From: Desulfovibrio sp. TomC
GTDB taxonomy: Bacteria > Desulfobacterota > Desulfovibrionia > Desulfovibrionales > Desulfovibrionaceae
Direction: 5' to 3'
NCBI RefSeq assembly: GCF_000801335.2
Contig: NZ_JSEH01000007.1
Coordinates: 62,001-126,000 of the forward strand
DNA length: 64,000 nucleotides
Shown: piece after piece, positions 15,809-24,120 of the stretch
Layout: each line of letters starts with the position of its first letter
How positions within the stretch are numbered: position 1 is the stretch's first letter
Translations under genes and position numbers: made by a program
The notes under the pieces: model-generated
Told to the model about the DNA's origin: nothing
What the model saw: only the letters and a program-made list of their open reading frames with translations
The model's database searches: none

Positions 15809-17904
15809 GCGTCTCCTCCCCCATTGGCGGCCTTGCGGCGGCGCTCGTAAACCATGCGCAGGCGTTCGTAACGTCCAGCCGCGCAAGCCGCGTATTCCTC
15901 GGTTTGCTCGTAGCGGGCCATCCAGTCGGCGTCGGCTTCACGCAGGGCCACACCGTCCCGGACGGCCAGATTGAAAAGGTATTCGTAGCGGTCGAGTTCA
16001 CTGACGATGGCGGCCATCTGTGCCGGCGGCACGTAAGCCGGTGCGGCTTCAATCCTGGCCCTGGCCGCATTCTTGGCGGCTTCGATGCCAGCCACGTCCG
16101 GGGCCTTTGCTTCCGGCAGGGCCGGCGGTACCGCCTTGCCGGCCGCGACAAGCCGCATCCGGCTTTGCGTTTCGGGCAGCACGACGGAGCTCAAAAATTC
16201 GCGAGCGTTGGCCGTGACTTGGTTTTCCAAAGCCTTTTTGTAGGCGATCTCGCCCGTCAGGACGGCCTGATCGTCAGCGGTTCCGAGGATGCGGGCAGCC
16301 GGATGCACCTTCGGCGCGGGCGTGGCCTCGCAGATCAGGTTCTTGCCGGATTGGTCGTAGACCAGCACCGACCGCCGATCCTGGTCATCGAAGCGCACCA
16401 GCACCGGATGGCGCAGGCTGTGCAGGAAGGGATGGCGGTACGACTGGCCAAAAAGGCTGACGCCGTTGCGGTCGATCTTGCGGACCACCTTGGACAGCAT
16501 ACACAGCCGCAGCCTGGCCAGATCGCTTTCGCCAAGGCCTATGCCGGCTCCGGCGGCAAACGCCTCGGCTGGGGCCTTGCCGCTCAAATGGCCCCGCTGG
16601 GGGCGATCGGCATAGGCGTCGAACCAACGGGCAATGGCGGTATGGGCTTCCTCAAGAGTCAGCGGCCGGCCGCCGGATGCCTCGTAGACCTTGCGGTGGA
16701 GCTTCTCCCCGCGCATGAGGCGCGGCGGCTTGGATTCGATGGACGTGCCGACATAGGAGGGAATCCAGCGTTCGAGTTCGCCAAAGGTCTTGAAAAACCG
16801 TTCGATGGTCTTGGATTGGCCGTGGTAGGGCCAGGCAAAAAGCGGTTCGATGCCGAGTTCCTGGAACACGCCCCCAAGGCCGCTTTGGGTCAGGTCCACG
16901 CCATTGAAGAACTTACCGCGAAACGCCCGCCCGTTGTCGAGATACGCCACCTTGGGGAACTTCCCGAGCCGCAGACAGGCCCGCCGCAAAGCCGAGGCAA
17001 TGGCTAGCGTGTTTTCCGTGGGTAGGATTTCCCATCCGAGCGGGTAGCTGGATGCCATGTCGAACCACAGCACCAGTTCCATGCGCGCGCCCTTGCCGGT
17101 TTCCGGGTCGAGAATCTCGAAATTGAGGGCATGGCCATCGGCCACCAGGATGTCGCCCACGGCGATCTTGTCGTAATCGCGTTCGATAAACGGGCAACAC
17201 AGGTCGTTCCAGGCCTTCTTGCCCTGGCGGGCATAGATCCATTCCCCGAAATTGAGCGTCATCCACTTTTTGAGATACCGGTACAGCGTGATGTCGGCGC
17301 AATCCGGCAGGCTGGCAGCCTTGAAGGCCTCGCGGGCCATGCGGCAGACCTCGGCTAAGCGGGGCTTGTTGGGATGGCGGGCCAGGGCGAGTAAAATTTG
17401 GGCGTGTCGTTCGGTCACGACAGGGGCAAGGCGGACGCCGCCGCGCGTGTCGGCCAGCTTCAGGGCCGAGCCGGTACGGCGCATGGCCAGCTTCCAGCGT
17501 TCCAGGGACTTCCACGACACGTCGCCAAGAACGTCTCGGATGGCAGACCAGACACCGGCTGTATAGGCCGTGATGAATTCATCACGGGCACGGCCCTTGT
17601 TGGCGGCTTTGGCCAACACCTCGGTATAGAGCCGCACCAAATCGGCCTTGGCCAGGGCCTTGCGCCGCTGGGCGTCGGTCAGGGGCGTATCGGATACTTC
17701 GGCGGGAACATTCGCGCCTTCATAGGCGATGAGGGCAGCCCGCACGTCTTCAGGCAGGGCCGCAGCCAGATACAGGCGGCGTTTGCCGCCACGGCAAGCC
17801 TCAACCTCACAAAGCCAGGAATCTCTGTCGGCGCGCATTCTGGTTGCCCGCTCTGAAATGTCCAAGGCTTGAGCGATGACTTTAGCCGGATATCTGTCTT
17901 GCAT
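15805..17904 (-). CDS. MuA-like DDE transposase
   Basis: 699 residues, close to the size of MuA. N-terminal helix-turn-helix segments bind the ends; the RNase-H fold shows Asp256 (ILVADGH), Asp323 (AYLDNGRAF) and Glu368 (GQSKTIERF), the complete DDE triad in the usual spacing. A C-terminal region (FDDQDRRSVLVYDQSGK) matches the mu-transposase beta-barrel. It catalyses integration and replicative transposition. Gene intact; the ends it should act on are seen at 6479-6558 and 19577-19598. Confidence 0.93.
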   Translation of the reverse strand: MQDRYPAKVIAQALDISERATRMRADRDSWLCEVEACRGGKRRLYLAAALPEDVRAALIAYEGANVPAEVSDTPLTDAQRRKALAKADLVRLYTEVLAKAANKGRARDEFITAYTAGVWSAIRDVLGDVSWKSLERWKLAMRRTGSALKLADTRGGVRLAPVVTERHAQILLALARHPNKPRLAEVCRMAREAFKAASLPDCADITLYRYLKKWMTLNFGEWIYARQGKKAWNDLCCPFIERDYDKIAVGDILVADGHALNFEILDPETGKGARMELVLWFDMASSYPLGWEILPTENTLAIASALRRACLRLGKFPKVAYLDNGRAFRGKFFNGVDLTQSGLGGVFQELGIEPLFAWPYHGQSKTIERFFKTFGELERWIPSYVGTSIESKPPRLMRGEKLHRKVYEASGGRPLTLEEAHTAIARWFDAYADRPQRGHLSGKAPAEAFAAGAGIGLGESDLARLRLCMLSKVVRKIDRNGVSLFGQSYRHPFLHSLRHPVLVRFDDQDRRSVLVYDQSGKNLICEATPAPKVHPAARILGTADDQAVLTGEIAYKKALENQVTANAREFLSSVVLPETQSRMRLVAAGKAVPPALPEAKAPDVAGIEAAKNAARARIEAAPAYVPPAQMAAIVSELDRYEYLFNLAVRDGVALREADADWMARYEQTEEYAACAAGRYERLRMVYERRRKAANGGGDA

Positions 17905-17934
17905 TGTGCAGCCGTCCTCGAAAGTAAAAATAAC

Positions 17935-18153
17935 CTAAGCGGCGTGTTTGTCCTGGAGATCTGCCGGCAGGGCCAGGAGCTTCACGGGACAACCAATTTC
18001 AATGAGCGCACGCAGAGCTTTCCGATTGTTACGACGGGCATGGATAGTTTCAGACACCATGGAACGGGCAATGCCAGCTTTGCGGGCCACATCTGACACT
18101 GATATGCGGCGCTCGACCATCCACGCCCGAATTTTGTTTCCGTCGCGTTTCAT
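17935..18153 (-). CDS. Ner-like small DNA-binding regulator
   Basis: 72 residues with a clear helix-turn-helix (SVSDVARKAGIARSMVSETI). Position immediately before the transposase is that of Mu ner, which switches off early and repressor transcription. Size and position agree; sequence identity to Ner is not claimed. It overlaps the preceding gene by 4 bases. Confidence 0.75.
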   Translation of the reverse strand: MKRDGNKIRAWMVERRISVSDVARKAGIARSMVSETIHARRNNRKALRALIEIGCPVKLLALPADLQDKHAA

Positions 18154-18581
18154 AATTCCGCCTCGATCTTTCTTTTTCGCGCCCGAAGCGCCTTTATTTC
18201 ACGTTCCATCCGGGCCAATTCCAAGAGCTTGAAGTCTTCGTCGTCAATGACCCGCCAGCCCAAACCATGTGAGCGGGCCAGCAAGTCCAAAGGCTCCGGT
18301 GACTGAAACACATGGCAGAAGAGATTGAGCGCTCGCGTGGAAGGCACATATTCGGGCTCATTTGGGTTCAGCCATTTTTCAAATGTCGCAAGCCCAAGTT
18401 CCTTGGCGCTGCCGGAAGCCAGCCGTACGCCATACCGCCGAGCTGCGGCATTGAGTTGGTCCACGGCCTCTCCCCGCGACAGACCAGCGCTCTCGACAAT
18501 CCGATCCATGGACATTGCAATGTCCGCATCAAGATTGAGGCTTGGCAGATCAAGAAGGGAGAGGCGTCGGGCCGTAGGCAT
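18150..18581 (-). CDS. First early-operon phage protein, unknown function
   Basis: 143 residues from ATG 18581; a TTG six codons upstream (18599) is also possible, and neither has an ideal ribosome site. The middle (SRGEAVDQLNAAARRYGVRLASG) is helix-turn-helix-like and the C-terminal 25 residues form a basic/acidic coiled coil. It is the promoter-proximal gene of the early operon, divergent from the repressor, so a regulatory or host-takeover role is plausible. Confidence 0.6.
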   Translation of the reverse strand: MPTARRLSLLDLPSLNLDADIAMSMDRIVESAGLSRGEAVDQLNAAARRYGVRLASGSAKELGLATFEKWLNPNEPEYVPSTRALNLFCHVFQSPEPLDLLARSHGLGWRVIDDEDFKLLELARMEREIKALRARKRKIEAEL

Positions 18582-18649
18582 TGTTTTCGACAACTCCAAT
18601 CCAAAATTTTCGTATGGGCGGACATTGAGTTCGTGTGCCGCCCCTGATA

Positions 18650-18663
18650 GCTACGTTCGTAGC
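18650..18663. promoter_or_regulatory. Inverted repeat in the repressor/early intergenic region
   Basis: GCTACG-TT-CGTAGC, 6-bp arms, lies between the divergent early operon and the repressor gene, where Mu has its operators. It is unlike the TTCCGACTTT decamers and may bind the Ner-like protein. Confidence 0.4.
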
Positions 18664-18732
18664 GGGCTAACCGTCGCCCACGACTAAAGCTCTACATAGT
18701 GGAAGAAAATTCGTCAACAAGGGAATCGCCAT

Positions 18733-18852
18733 TTCCGACTTTCGTTCTTATCGGGGTGGGACGATTGTGGGGCAACAGGCCAATATGACAGATAAAAATA
18801 GAGATAACCCTGCTTCCGACTTTTCTTCCGACTTTGTCTCGGAAAGTCGGAA
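18733..18852. promoter_or_regulatory. Cluster of four TTCCGACTTT decamers, candidate repressor operators
   Basis: Identical decamers at 18733-18742, 18814-18823 and 18826-18835 (direct) and 18843-18852 (inverted). The last two form a perfect 10-bp inverted repeat with a 7-base spacer. Three copies lie inside the first codons of the repressor gene, encoding the odd DFSSDFVSESRKE stretch. Position and repetition fit operators for autoregulation and early-promoter control. Confidence 0.55.
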
Positions 18853-19567
18853 AGAGTTCGATGCGACAATCCAGCGCATGGTCCAAGCCATACGGGGCAA
18901 CAGCCCAGACAGTTTGGCGTCTTTCCTTGAGATCAGTAAGGACGCCATCTATAAAGCTGGTCGGGCGAATAAAATTCCACCGGCTTGGTTTCTTCAAATA
19001 GGAAAAAAAACAAATATTTCGATTGATTGGCTTGTCACCGGGGAAGGTGTCATGGAGCGGGGCAATGCCGAAGCGACAAGAACGACGCCGAGCATTGTTC
19101 CAGCGGATGAACCGCCCTACATGAATCCGGAAGCCGCACCGGCCATGGGGTACACACTGGTGCCCAAAGTCCAGGCACGGTTGGCGGCAGGGACCGGAAG
19201 TCTGGAGACTGAAGGGGAAGTGATTGGCTATTATGCGTTCAAGACCGATTTTTTAAGACGCAAAGGGCTACCCAAAAAAATGGTCTTGATGGATGTGGCA
19301 GGCGACAGCATGGAGCCCGTCTTGATTGACCGGGACACGGTCCTCATCGATGAAAGTCAGAGCGCAATAATATCAGGTGGGCTTTTTGCAGTAGGTATTG
19401 AGCACGAAGTCTTTGTAAAATATTTGGATCGTGTACCCGGAAAGCTCATTTTGCGAAGCCGTAACGAACGCTATGCCCCCGTTGAAGTTGACATGAACGG
19501 CCAGCTCTCGGAATCTGTGAGGATCATTGGTCGGGTGGTCTGGAGTTGCCGAGAGTACGTGCGGTAG
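18785..19567 (+). CDS. Prophage repressor, CI/S24 self-cleaving type
   Basis: 260 residues from ATG 18785; a GTG at 18767 would add six residues. The N-terminal DNA-binding domain (residues ~25-85, SLASFLEISKDAIYKAGRANKIP) is of the phage CI HTH type. The C-terminal S24/LexA protease has GDSMEP with the nucleophilic Ser, EVFVKYL with the catalytic Lys, and a candidate Ala-Gly cleavage site (RLAAGTG), so SOS-triggered inactivation is likely. Mu itself uses an unrelated, non-cleaved repressor, so this element has swapped its switch. It reads outward, opposite to the early genes. Confidence 0.88.
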   Translation: MTDKNRDNPASDFSSDFVSESRKEFDATIQRMVQAIRGNSPDSLASFLEISKDAIYKAGRANKIPPAWFLQIGKKTNISIDWLVTGEGVMERGNAEATRTTPSIVPADEPPYMNPEAAPAMGYTLVPKVQARLAAGTGSLETEGEVIGYYAFKTDFLRRKGLPKKMVLMDVAGDSMEPVLIDRDTVLIDESQSAIISGGLFAVGIEHEVFVKYLDRVPGKLILRSRNERYAPVEVDMNGQLSESVRIIGRVVWSCREYVR

Positions 19568-19576
19568 GCAGGGTGA

Positions 19577-19602
19577 GCTTCTCACTTTGCCTGAAACGGC
19601 CA
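19577..19602. repeat. Right terminus of the prophage: MuA-type binding site
   Basis: CTTCTCACTTTGCCTGAAAC carries the same motif as the left end (TTCTCAYTTTGNNTGAA) in the orientation expected of an opposing end. TGGC on the complementary strand separates it from the proposed terminus, against TGTAA at the left end. Only one site is obvious here. Confidence 0.65.
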
Positions 19603-19853
19603 CCCTTTTTTTGCCAGTTTTCCCATCTTGCCCTTCGGGCGTCCGAGCCAAGCCTCGGGCGTCCGAAAGTCCACGTCAGGCCTACGTTTAGCCTACGTCC
19701 GGCCTATTCGATCTAAGCACCACGCCATTTCTTATTCTGCCTGACTCCCCACAAACATTCTGCTCCTCTTGTCCACACTTGTCCCCGCCTGCCTAGTCCC
19801 ATGCGGCCACCTCCGCCAGGGAAGCAGGCCGCTCATATACCGGTCACAGGTGA
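19603..19853. other. Non-coding flank with short direct repeats
   Basis: No gene seen. CGGGCGTCCGA occurs at 19636-19646 and 19656-19666 (20-bp period) and GCCTACGT at 19680-19687 and 19691-19698. The T run at 19604-19612 after a weak GGGTG/CACCC pairing (19571-19605) may terminate the repressor transcript. Confidence 0.4.
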
Positions 19854-20057
19854 TTAGCCCATGGCTTTGTCCCGGTCCCGCTCCCATCCCATCCACTTTA
19901 CCAGGAAGCCGTCAGGGTCGCCCGGCTCGGCAAAGGTCAGTCCGGTCAGGAACGCCAGGGCAACAATCCCGGCATACCGCAAGCTCCTGAACTTGCCGCT
20001 ATTTTTCCGAAGAGATTTTAGAGTTTGACGACGATGCGGTGTGCGTATAGCGCCCAC
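19854..20057 (-). CDS. Small ORF downstream of the acyltransferase, doubtful
   Basis: 67 codons from a GTG overlapping the acyltransferase by 40 bases. Codon third positions are GC-rich through most of the frame, as in real genes here, and one hydrophobic segment (YAGIVALAFLTGLTFA) is present. There is no convincing ribosome site and no recognised family. It could be a decayed C-terminal extension rather than a gene. Confidence 0.3.
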   Translation of the reverse strand: MGAIRTPHRRQTLKSLRKNSGKFRSLRYAGIVALAFLTGLTFAEPGDPDGFLVKWMGWERDRDKAMG

Positions 20058-21130
20058 GCCCCGAGGAACATCGCTAGCAGAAAGAGTATGGACCAGGACA
20101 GGGAAGCCAGGTAGCCATACGTCCAGCCCGAAAAAAGCGTTTTGAACAGATATGCTTGCAGATTTATGCCCCCGGGCCTCCCGTCAGGAATTTTGATCCA
20201 ATACAGCGTGGCCGAGACAAACTCGGAGACGACATAGATCGCCAACGGATTGACGCCCATGATCACGAACGGCTTGGTCCAGGCCGTCTTGCCGCGTCCA
20301 TCAATGAGCCAATGACAGGCGACAAGCATCATGACGCCAAACCCGCCCGCGAACAACACGAACGAACTGGTGCAAATAGATTTATTGATCGGATACCACT
20401 CGTGCCACAACAGCCCGGTCAAAAACATGCCAAGCCCCAAGACAAACGCCCGCGCCATACCTGGTCTGCCCGAACGCAGCCACCGGCCGACCAATACACC
20501 GATCAGCCCCAGCGTCATGGCGGGGAAGGTGGAAAGAATGCCTTCAGGATCCCATTGTGTGTCGTATTGCCAGATGTGGTTGTGCAGCATGACCTGATCC
20601 AGCCAAGCTTCCAGATTGGCGTGGGAATCCATGCTTGGATAACCGACGCCTGGAATAGGCACAAAAACCATAAGCGCCCAGTAGCCGATCAGGATAGCCA
20701 CGATCACGGCGACGATCCCCCTATTTTGCAAGCGGACCTGCAACCAGACCACTGTGACATAGACCACGGCAATGCGCTGCAACACGCCTGGGATGCGCAG
20801 ACTGGCCAGATCAAAGCAAGGATAAGCGTTTTCCAACAGACCGATTGCAATAAGGAGCGCAGATCTTCTGAAAACCTTGCACCAGAAATGAGCGCCCCCG
20901 CCGGCCCGAACCTTCTCGCGGTTGACGGACAGGGCCACGGATACGCCGACAATGAAGAGGAACAAAGGGAAAACGAAGTCCGTGGCGGTCCAGCCGTTCC
21001 AGGGCGTATGCGTCAGTTCTTGGTAGACATGCAGGTAGTCTCCAGGATTATTTGCCAAGATCATCCAGGCAATGACAAGCCCCCGCATACAGTCCACAGA
21101 GATCAATCTGCCTTTAAATGGGTTGGACAT
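20018..21130 (-). CDS. Membrane acyltransferase, heparan-alpha-glucosaminide N-acetyltransferase (NagX/DUF5009) type
   Basis: 370 residues with about ten membrane segments. The start MSNPFKGRLISVDCMRGLVIAWMILAN and the WNGWTATDFVFPLFLFIVGVS motif are typical of this family, which moves acyl groups across the membrane onto amino sugars. ATG 21130 was chosen because the family motif begins here; the longer frame upstream is low-complexity. Substrate unknown. It is divergent from the diguanylate cyclase gene, with 487 bases (21131-21617) between that hold no gene I can see. Confidence 0.75.
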   Translation of the reverse strand: MSNPFKGRLISVDCMRGLVIAWMILANNPGDYLHVYQELTHTPWNGWTATDFVFPLFLFIVGVSVALSVNREKVRAGGGAHFWCKVFRRSALLIAIGLLENAYPCFDLASLRIPGVLQRIAVVYVTVVWLQVRLQNRGIVAVIVAILIGYWALMVFVPIPGVGYPSMDSHANLEAWLDQVMLHNHIWQYDTQWDPEGILSTFPAMTLGLIGVLVGRWLRSGRPGMARAFVLGLGMFLTGLLWHEWYPINKSICTSSFVLFAGGFGVMMLVACHWLIDGRGKTAWTKPFVIMGVNPLAIYVVSEFVSATLYWIKIPDGRPGGINLQAYLFKTLFSGWTYGYLASLSWSILFLLAMFLGAWALYAHRIVVKL

Positions 21131-21617
21131 TGCGTGCACCTGACCCCCAAACCGACTTGCCGCGGTTGGCAACCGAGCCCCGCCGCTCCTCGACTTATAC
21201 CAGATAGCTTGCGACCGAGGCCTCGTTTCCTGTGTCGATACGCCAGTCCCTCCCGGCTGAAAAGACATTGCCCGCGAGGTTCTGCCCTGCCACCGGGGGC
21301 ACCCGCATCTGCCTACACCTGCACACTTTTGCCCTTTCTGTCTGTATTTTGCCCGTGCTTCCCGCCATCTTGCCCCTGCTGCCCCGTTTGGGTGTTCTGG
21401 TTGTGCTACCCGTTCCGACCCCGCCTGTGGCACTTTCCCCATGCCGACCGCATGACCGCAGTGTGCAGGCGCTACGGGCCTCGGCAGCATGGCAAGATGA
21501 CAAGTCCCACCGTCCTTGCTATCAGTTCGTTATGGAGTGGGGATCCTCACCACAGCTATGCCGAAGGCACGTTTGCCCTGACGGCGGCTAACCGGATACT
21601 TGAACCTAAGCGCCTCC

Positions 21618-22466
21618 ATGAAGAACAAGTTCCTCTGGAAACCAAGCCCGGCGACGCGACTGCTGCTGGCTTTCGGGCTCATTGCCCTGATCCACCTCAT
21701 CGCCTATCTGCATTACATCACAGGCTTCGCTTACGAATTCAATGTGTTCTATTCGCTCCCCGTGCTGGCAGCCTCCTGGCTGCTGGGAGATATTTCCTGT
21801 GCCATTGTTGCCATCATATGTTTGGCGGATTGGGCCTTTAGTGATATTAAACTTGCCGGGGAACAGTCCAAAGTTATGGCGATTGTCTTTAACACAACAA
21901 CGAGGGCACTCACTATATTCTTTGTAATCGTACTCATGAGGAAACTGCGACAAACTATGCAAGACGAGTGGGATGCTTCTCGAAAAGACCAGCTAACGGG
22001 GTTATACAACCGCCGATATTTCTACGAAATTAGCCTAAAAGTTCTGGAAATCATCCGTAGACAGTCATTGCCTGTCTCTATCGCATTCATGGATTTGGAT
22101 CATTTTAAAGAGGTGAACGACTCCCTGGGTCATTCTGCGGGTGACGCTTTGCTGCAAGTCGTCAGCAAAATTATGCAGGCCCATTTTCGAGCCGAAGATG
22201 TGTTAGCCCGCCTTGGCGGCGACGAGTTCGCTGTCATTATGCCGGGCATCAAGGCTGAAGACGCCATCTCCCGATTAGAGAACCTGCGCAGCAGCATTCT
22301 GGCAGCCATGCGGGAACACCGCTGGCCCGTCACCGTCAGTATCGGCGCGGCAGCATTTGTTACGGTCAAAAACAGCATCGACCCTATGCTCGCCATCGCT
22401 GACGAAGCAATGTATGAGGCCAAACGCGCTGGGCGCGACACGATCGTCCTACGGACTTCCCCGTAG
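21618..22466 (+). CDS. Membrane-anchored diguanylate cyclase (GGDEF)
   Basis: 282 residues. Four hydrophobic segments in the first ~105 residues form the membrane sensor part, then KDQLTGLYNRRYFYE opens a GGDEF domain with an intact LGGDEFAVI active site. RAED sits five residues before GGDEF, the RxxD inhibitory site for product feedback. It makes c-di-GMP; a PilZ receptor is encoded at 61423. Start uncertain: ATG 21618 or TTG 21600, both with weak ribosome sites. Confidence 0.9.
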   Translation: MKNKFLWKPSPATRLLLAFGLIALIHLIAYLHYITGFAYEFNVFYSLPVLAASWLLGDISCAIVAIICLADWAFSDIKLAGEQSKVMAIVFNTTTRALTIFFVIVLMRKLRQTMQDEWDASRKDQLTGLYNRRYFYEISLKVLEIIRRQSLPVSIAFMDLDHFKEVNDSLGHSAGDALLQVVSKIMQAHFRAEDVLARLGGDEFAVIMPGIKAEDAISRLENLRSSILAAMREHRWPVTVSIGAAAFVTVKNSIDPMLAIADEAMYEAKRAGRDTIVLRTSP

Positions 22467-22493
22467 GAGCAAGATTACTGAGCTGGCCACCCA

Positions 22494-22665
22494 ATGGAAT
22501 GGATCATAGCTATTACTCTTGCCGTAGGCGTCTTCGCCCTGGTGGCGATTTCGTCTTGAGGGTCAAGCATCGCCCGGCAGTGTCCACAGCGACTTCCGCT
22601 TTGACAGCCACAAGACCGGCGAGTTGTCCAAGGGCGGAGTGTTCGACAAGACCAAGTGGCGATGA
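22494..22665 (+). pseudogene. Possible frameshifted small membrane protein
   Basis: An ATG at 22494 opens a 21-residue hydrophobic peptide (MEWIIAITLAVGVFALVAIS) that stops at TGA. Directly after, the +1 frame continues with coding-like sequence (HSDFRFDSHKTGELSKGGVF) ending at TGA 22663. Membrane helix plus soluble tail would make one ~56-residue protein if a single base were inserted or lost. Sequencing error, real frameshift or chance are all possible. Confidence 0.3.
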
Positions 22666-22712
22666 TCGGCCCGCCACGGGAAACGCCACTCTCGACAAGG
22701 ACAAGGTACGCC

Positions 22713-23723
22713 GTGACGACCATACAACTTGAGATTGCAATCCAGGAGACCGAATATGGAGCACCGAGTGAATGGCGTATGCTTTGTGCCGAGGGGAAAT
22801 CCGACAATATCATCGAGCTCTGCTCCAAGATACCCCAGGCAAGAATTAACCGCGTCTTAGAAGTCGGAGCTGGTGAAGGTTCTATTCTCAAATGCCTTGA
22901 CCGGAAAGCCTTTGCCAACGAGCTCCATGCATTGGAGATTTCGTCATCAGGAGTGGAAATTATCCGTAGTCTGGGGATTAACTCCCTGGCCTCATGCGAT
23001 ATATTCGATGGATATACTATCCCTTTTGAGGATAATACATTTGATTTGGTCATCCTGGCGCATGTCCTAGAACACATTGAATACCCTCGTATATTGTTGC
23101 GAGAAATGCGCAGAGTGGCGCGCTATCAATACATCGAAGTCCCATTGGACATGCCTGCTGATCTTGTGTCTTCAGCCATGATGCTTTCATACGGCCATGT
23201 TGATTGTTTCAGCCGATCTCGCTTACGCCATTTACTCTTGTCAGAAAACCTGCTTCCGATCATTGATTCAACAAAAAGATACCATCGTTCTGCGGTAGAA
23301 TACCTCCACTTCGAGGGCAATGGCGTCCTCAGAACTCCAGAGCTGGTAAATGCATTTCGGCAACGACATGATGAATCAAATCGTCATTTCAATGCCCTGA
23401 GTGAGCAAGAAAAAGAAAAAAATGCAAATGTCTATTGCGTGGTTACGCAATACGAAAAAGTATCGGAGTGCACCTCTCGACTCCTATCCTATGTAACCGA
23501 TTTGTTGCGGCGAGGAAGAAATGGCGAAGCAAGCTTGATCGCTAACGACATTGTAAAAAACGAGTATAATGCTGCTATATTTTATAAACTCGGGCAGATA
23601 TATGCTTCGGCAAAAAAACCGGATCAAGCCAGAGAAATGCTCGAAAAAGCTTTGGAAATCGATGAAAATTTACAGCCAGCGCGAAAATTGCTTGCAACGT
23701 TGCCTGTGACGACAGGGCTGTGA
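22713..23723 (+). CDS. SAM-dependent methyltransferase with C-terminal TPR
   Basis: About 336 residues from GTG 22713 (preceded by CAAGG), or slightly longer from ATG 22662. The Rossmann SAM motif is INRVLEVGAGEGSILKCL, with FDLVILAHVLEHIEYP as the class I motif IV region, so it is of the methyltransferase type 11/23 group. The last ~60 residues form a TPR pair (NAAIFYKLGQIYASAKKPDQ). Substrate unknown. Composition is more AT-rich than the chromosome, suggesting acquisition. 23724-24120 downstream holds nothing recognisable. Confidence 0.7.
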   Translation: MTTIQLEIAIQETEYGAPSEWRMLCAEGKSDNIIELCSKIPQARINRVLEVGAGEGSILKCLDRKAFANELHALEISSSGVEIIRSLGINSLASCDIFDGYTIPFEDNTFDLVILAHVLEHIEYPRILLREMRRVARYQYIEVPLDMPADLVSSAMMLSYGHVDCFSRSRLRHLLLSENLLPIIDSTKRYHRSAVEYLHFEGNGVLRTPELVNAFRQRHDESNRHFNALSEQEKEKNANVYCVVTQYEKVSECTSRLLSYVTDLLRRGRNGEASLIANDIVKNEYNAAIFYKLGQIYASAKKPDQAREMLEKALEIDENLQPARKLLATLPVTTGL

Positions 23724-24120
23724 CCTCTTCTGCCGCAAGAGTTCCATGTTGCCTTGCTGCCTGAGTAATCCTCACCTTTTGAGGTGGTCTGAAAATCTGG
23801 GCTCTGCTGTCGTTGTCACCCGCCCCTGCCCCCCCCGCTCTCGGTTAATATGGCGTGAAGATTGCCGGCGTGTGAGGACATCCACGGCCAGGGCACATTC
23901 TCTTCATCCTGCCGTGTCCAGCCCGGCCCGCCTCCTTGAGTCACCCCCGCCCGTCCGCGACGCTCTCTCCTGTTGCTGCCAATGCCTTCTGTATTTCTGC
24001 CAAACATGTGGTAGAATGAAAACGCAGACGGCAATCGGAGCGGTTTGGGCCTGTGCCCCCCCCTTCAGCCGCTGCCGTTGGTCCATGGTGGACCGGCTCT
24101 GCTTGAAAGGAGAACAAATC

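Larger units (their letters stand above)
6474..19602. mobile_element. Mu-like transposable prophage, apparently defective, with defence cargo
   Basis: Gene order from the right end leftwards is repressor (outward), Ner-like, unknown early gene, MuA-like DDE transposase, MuB-like ATPase, DUF3164, small HTH/zinc protein, NACHT nuclease, transglycosylase, holin-like, membrane protein, tail hub, tail-tip protein, small protein, Com and DNA methyltransferase. This matches the Mu plan c-ner-A-B ... lys ... com-mom. Both ends carry transposase-type binding sites. Limits are set from TG at 6474 and CA at 19602. No 5-bp target duplication is visible (AACAT left, CCCTT right). Terminase, portal, capsid, tube, sheath or tape-measure genes are absent, so it is probably not self-sufficient. 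Confidence 0.85.
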
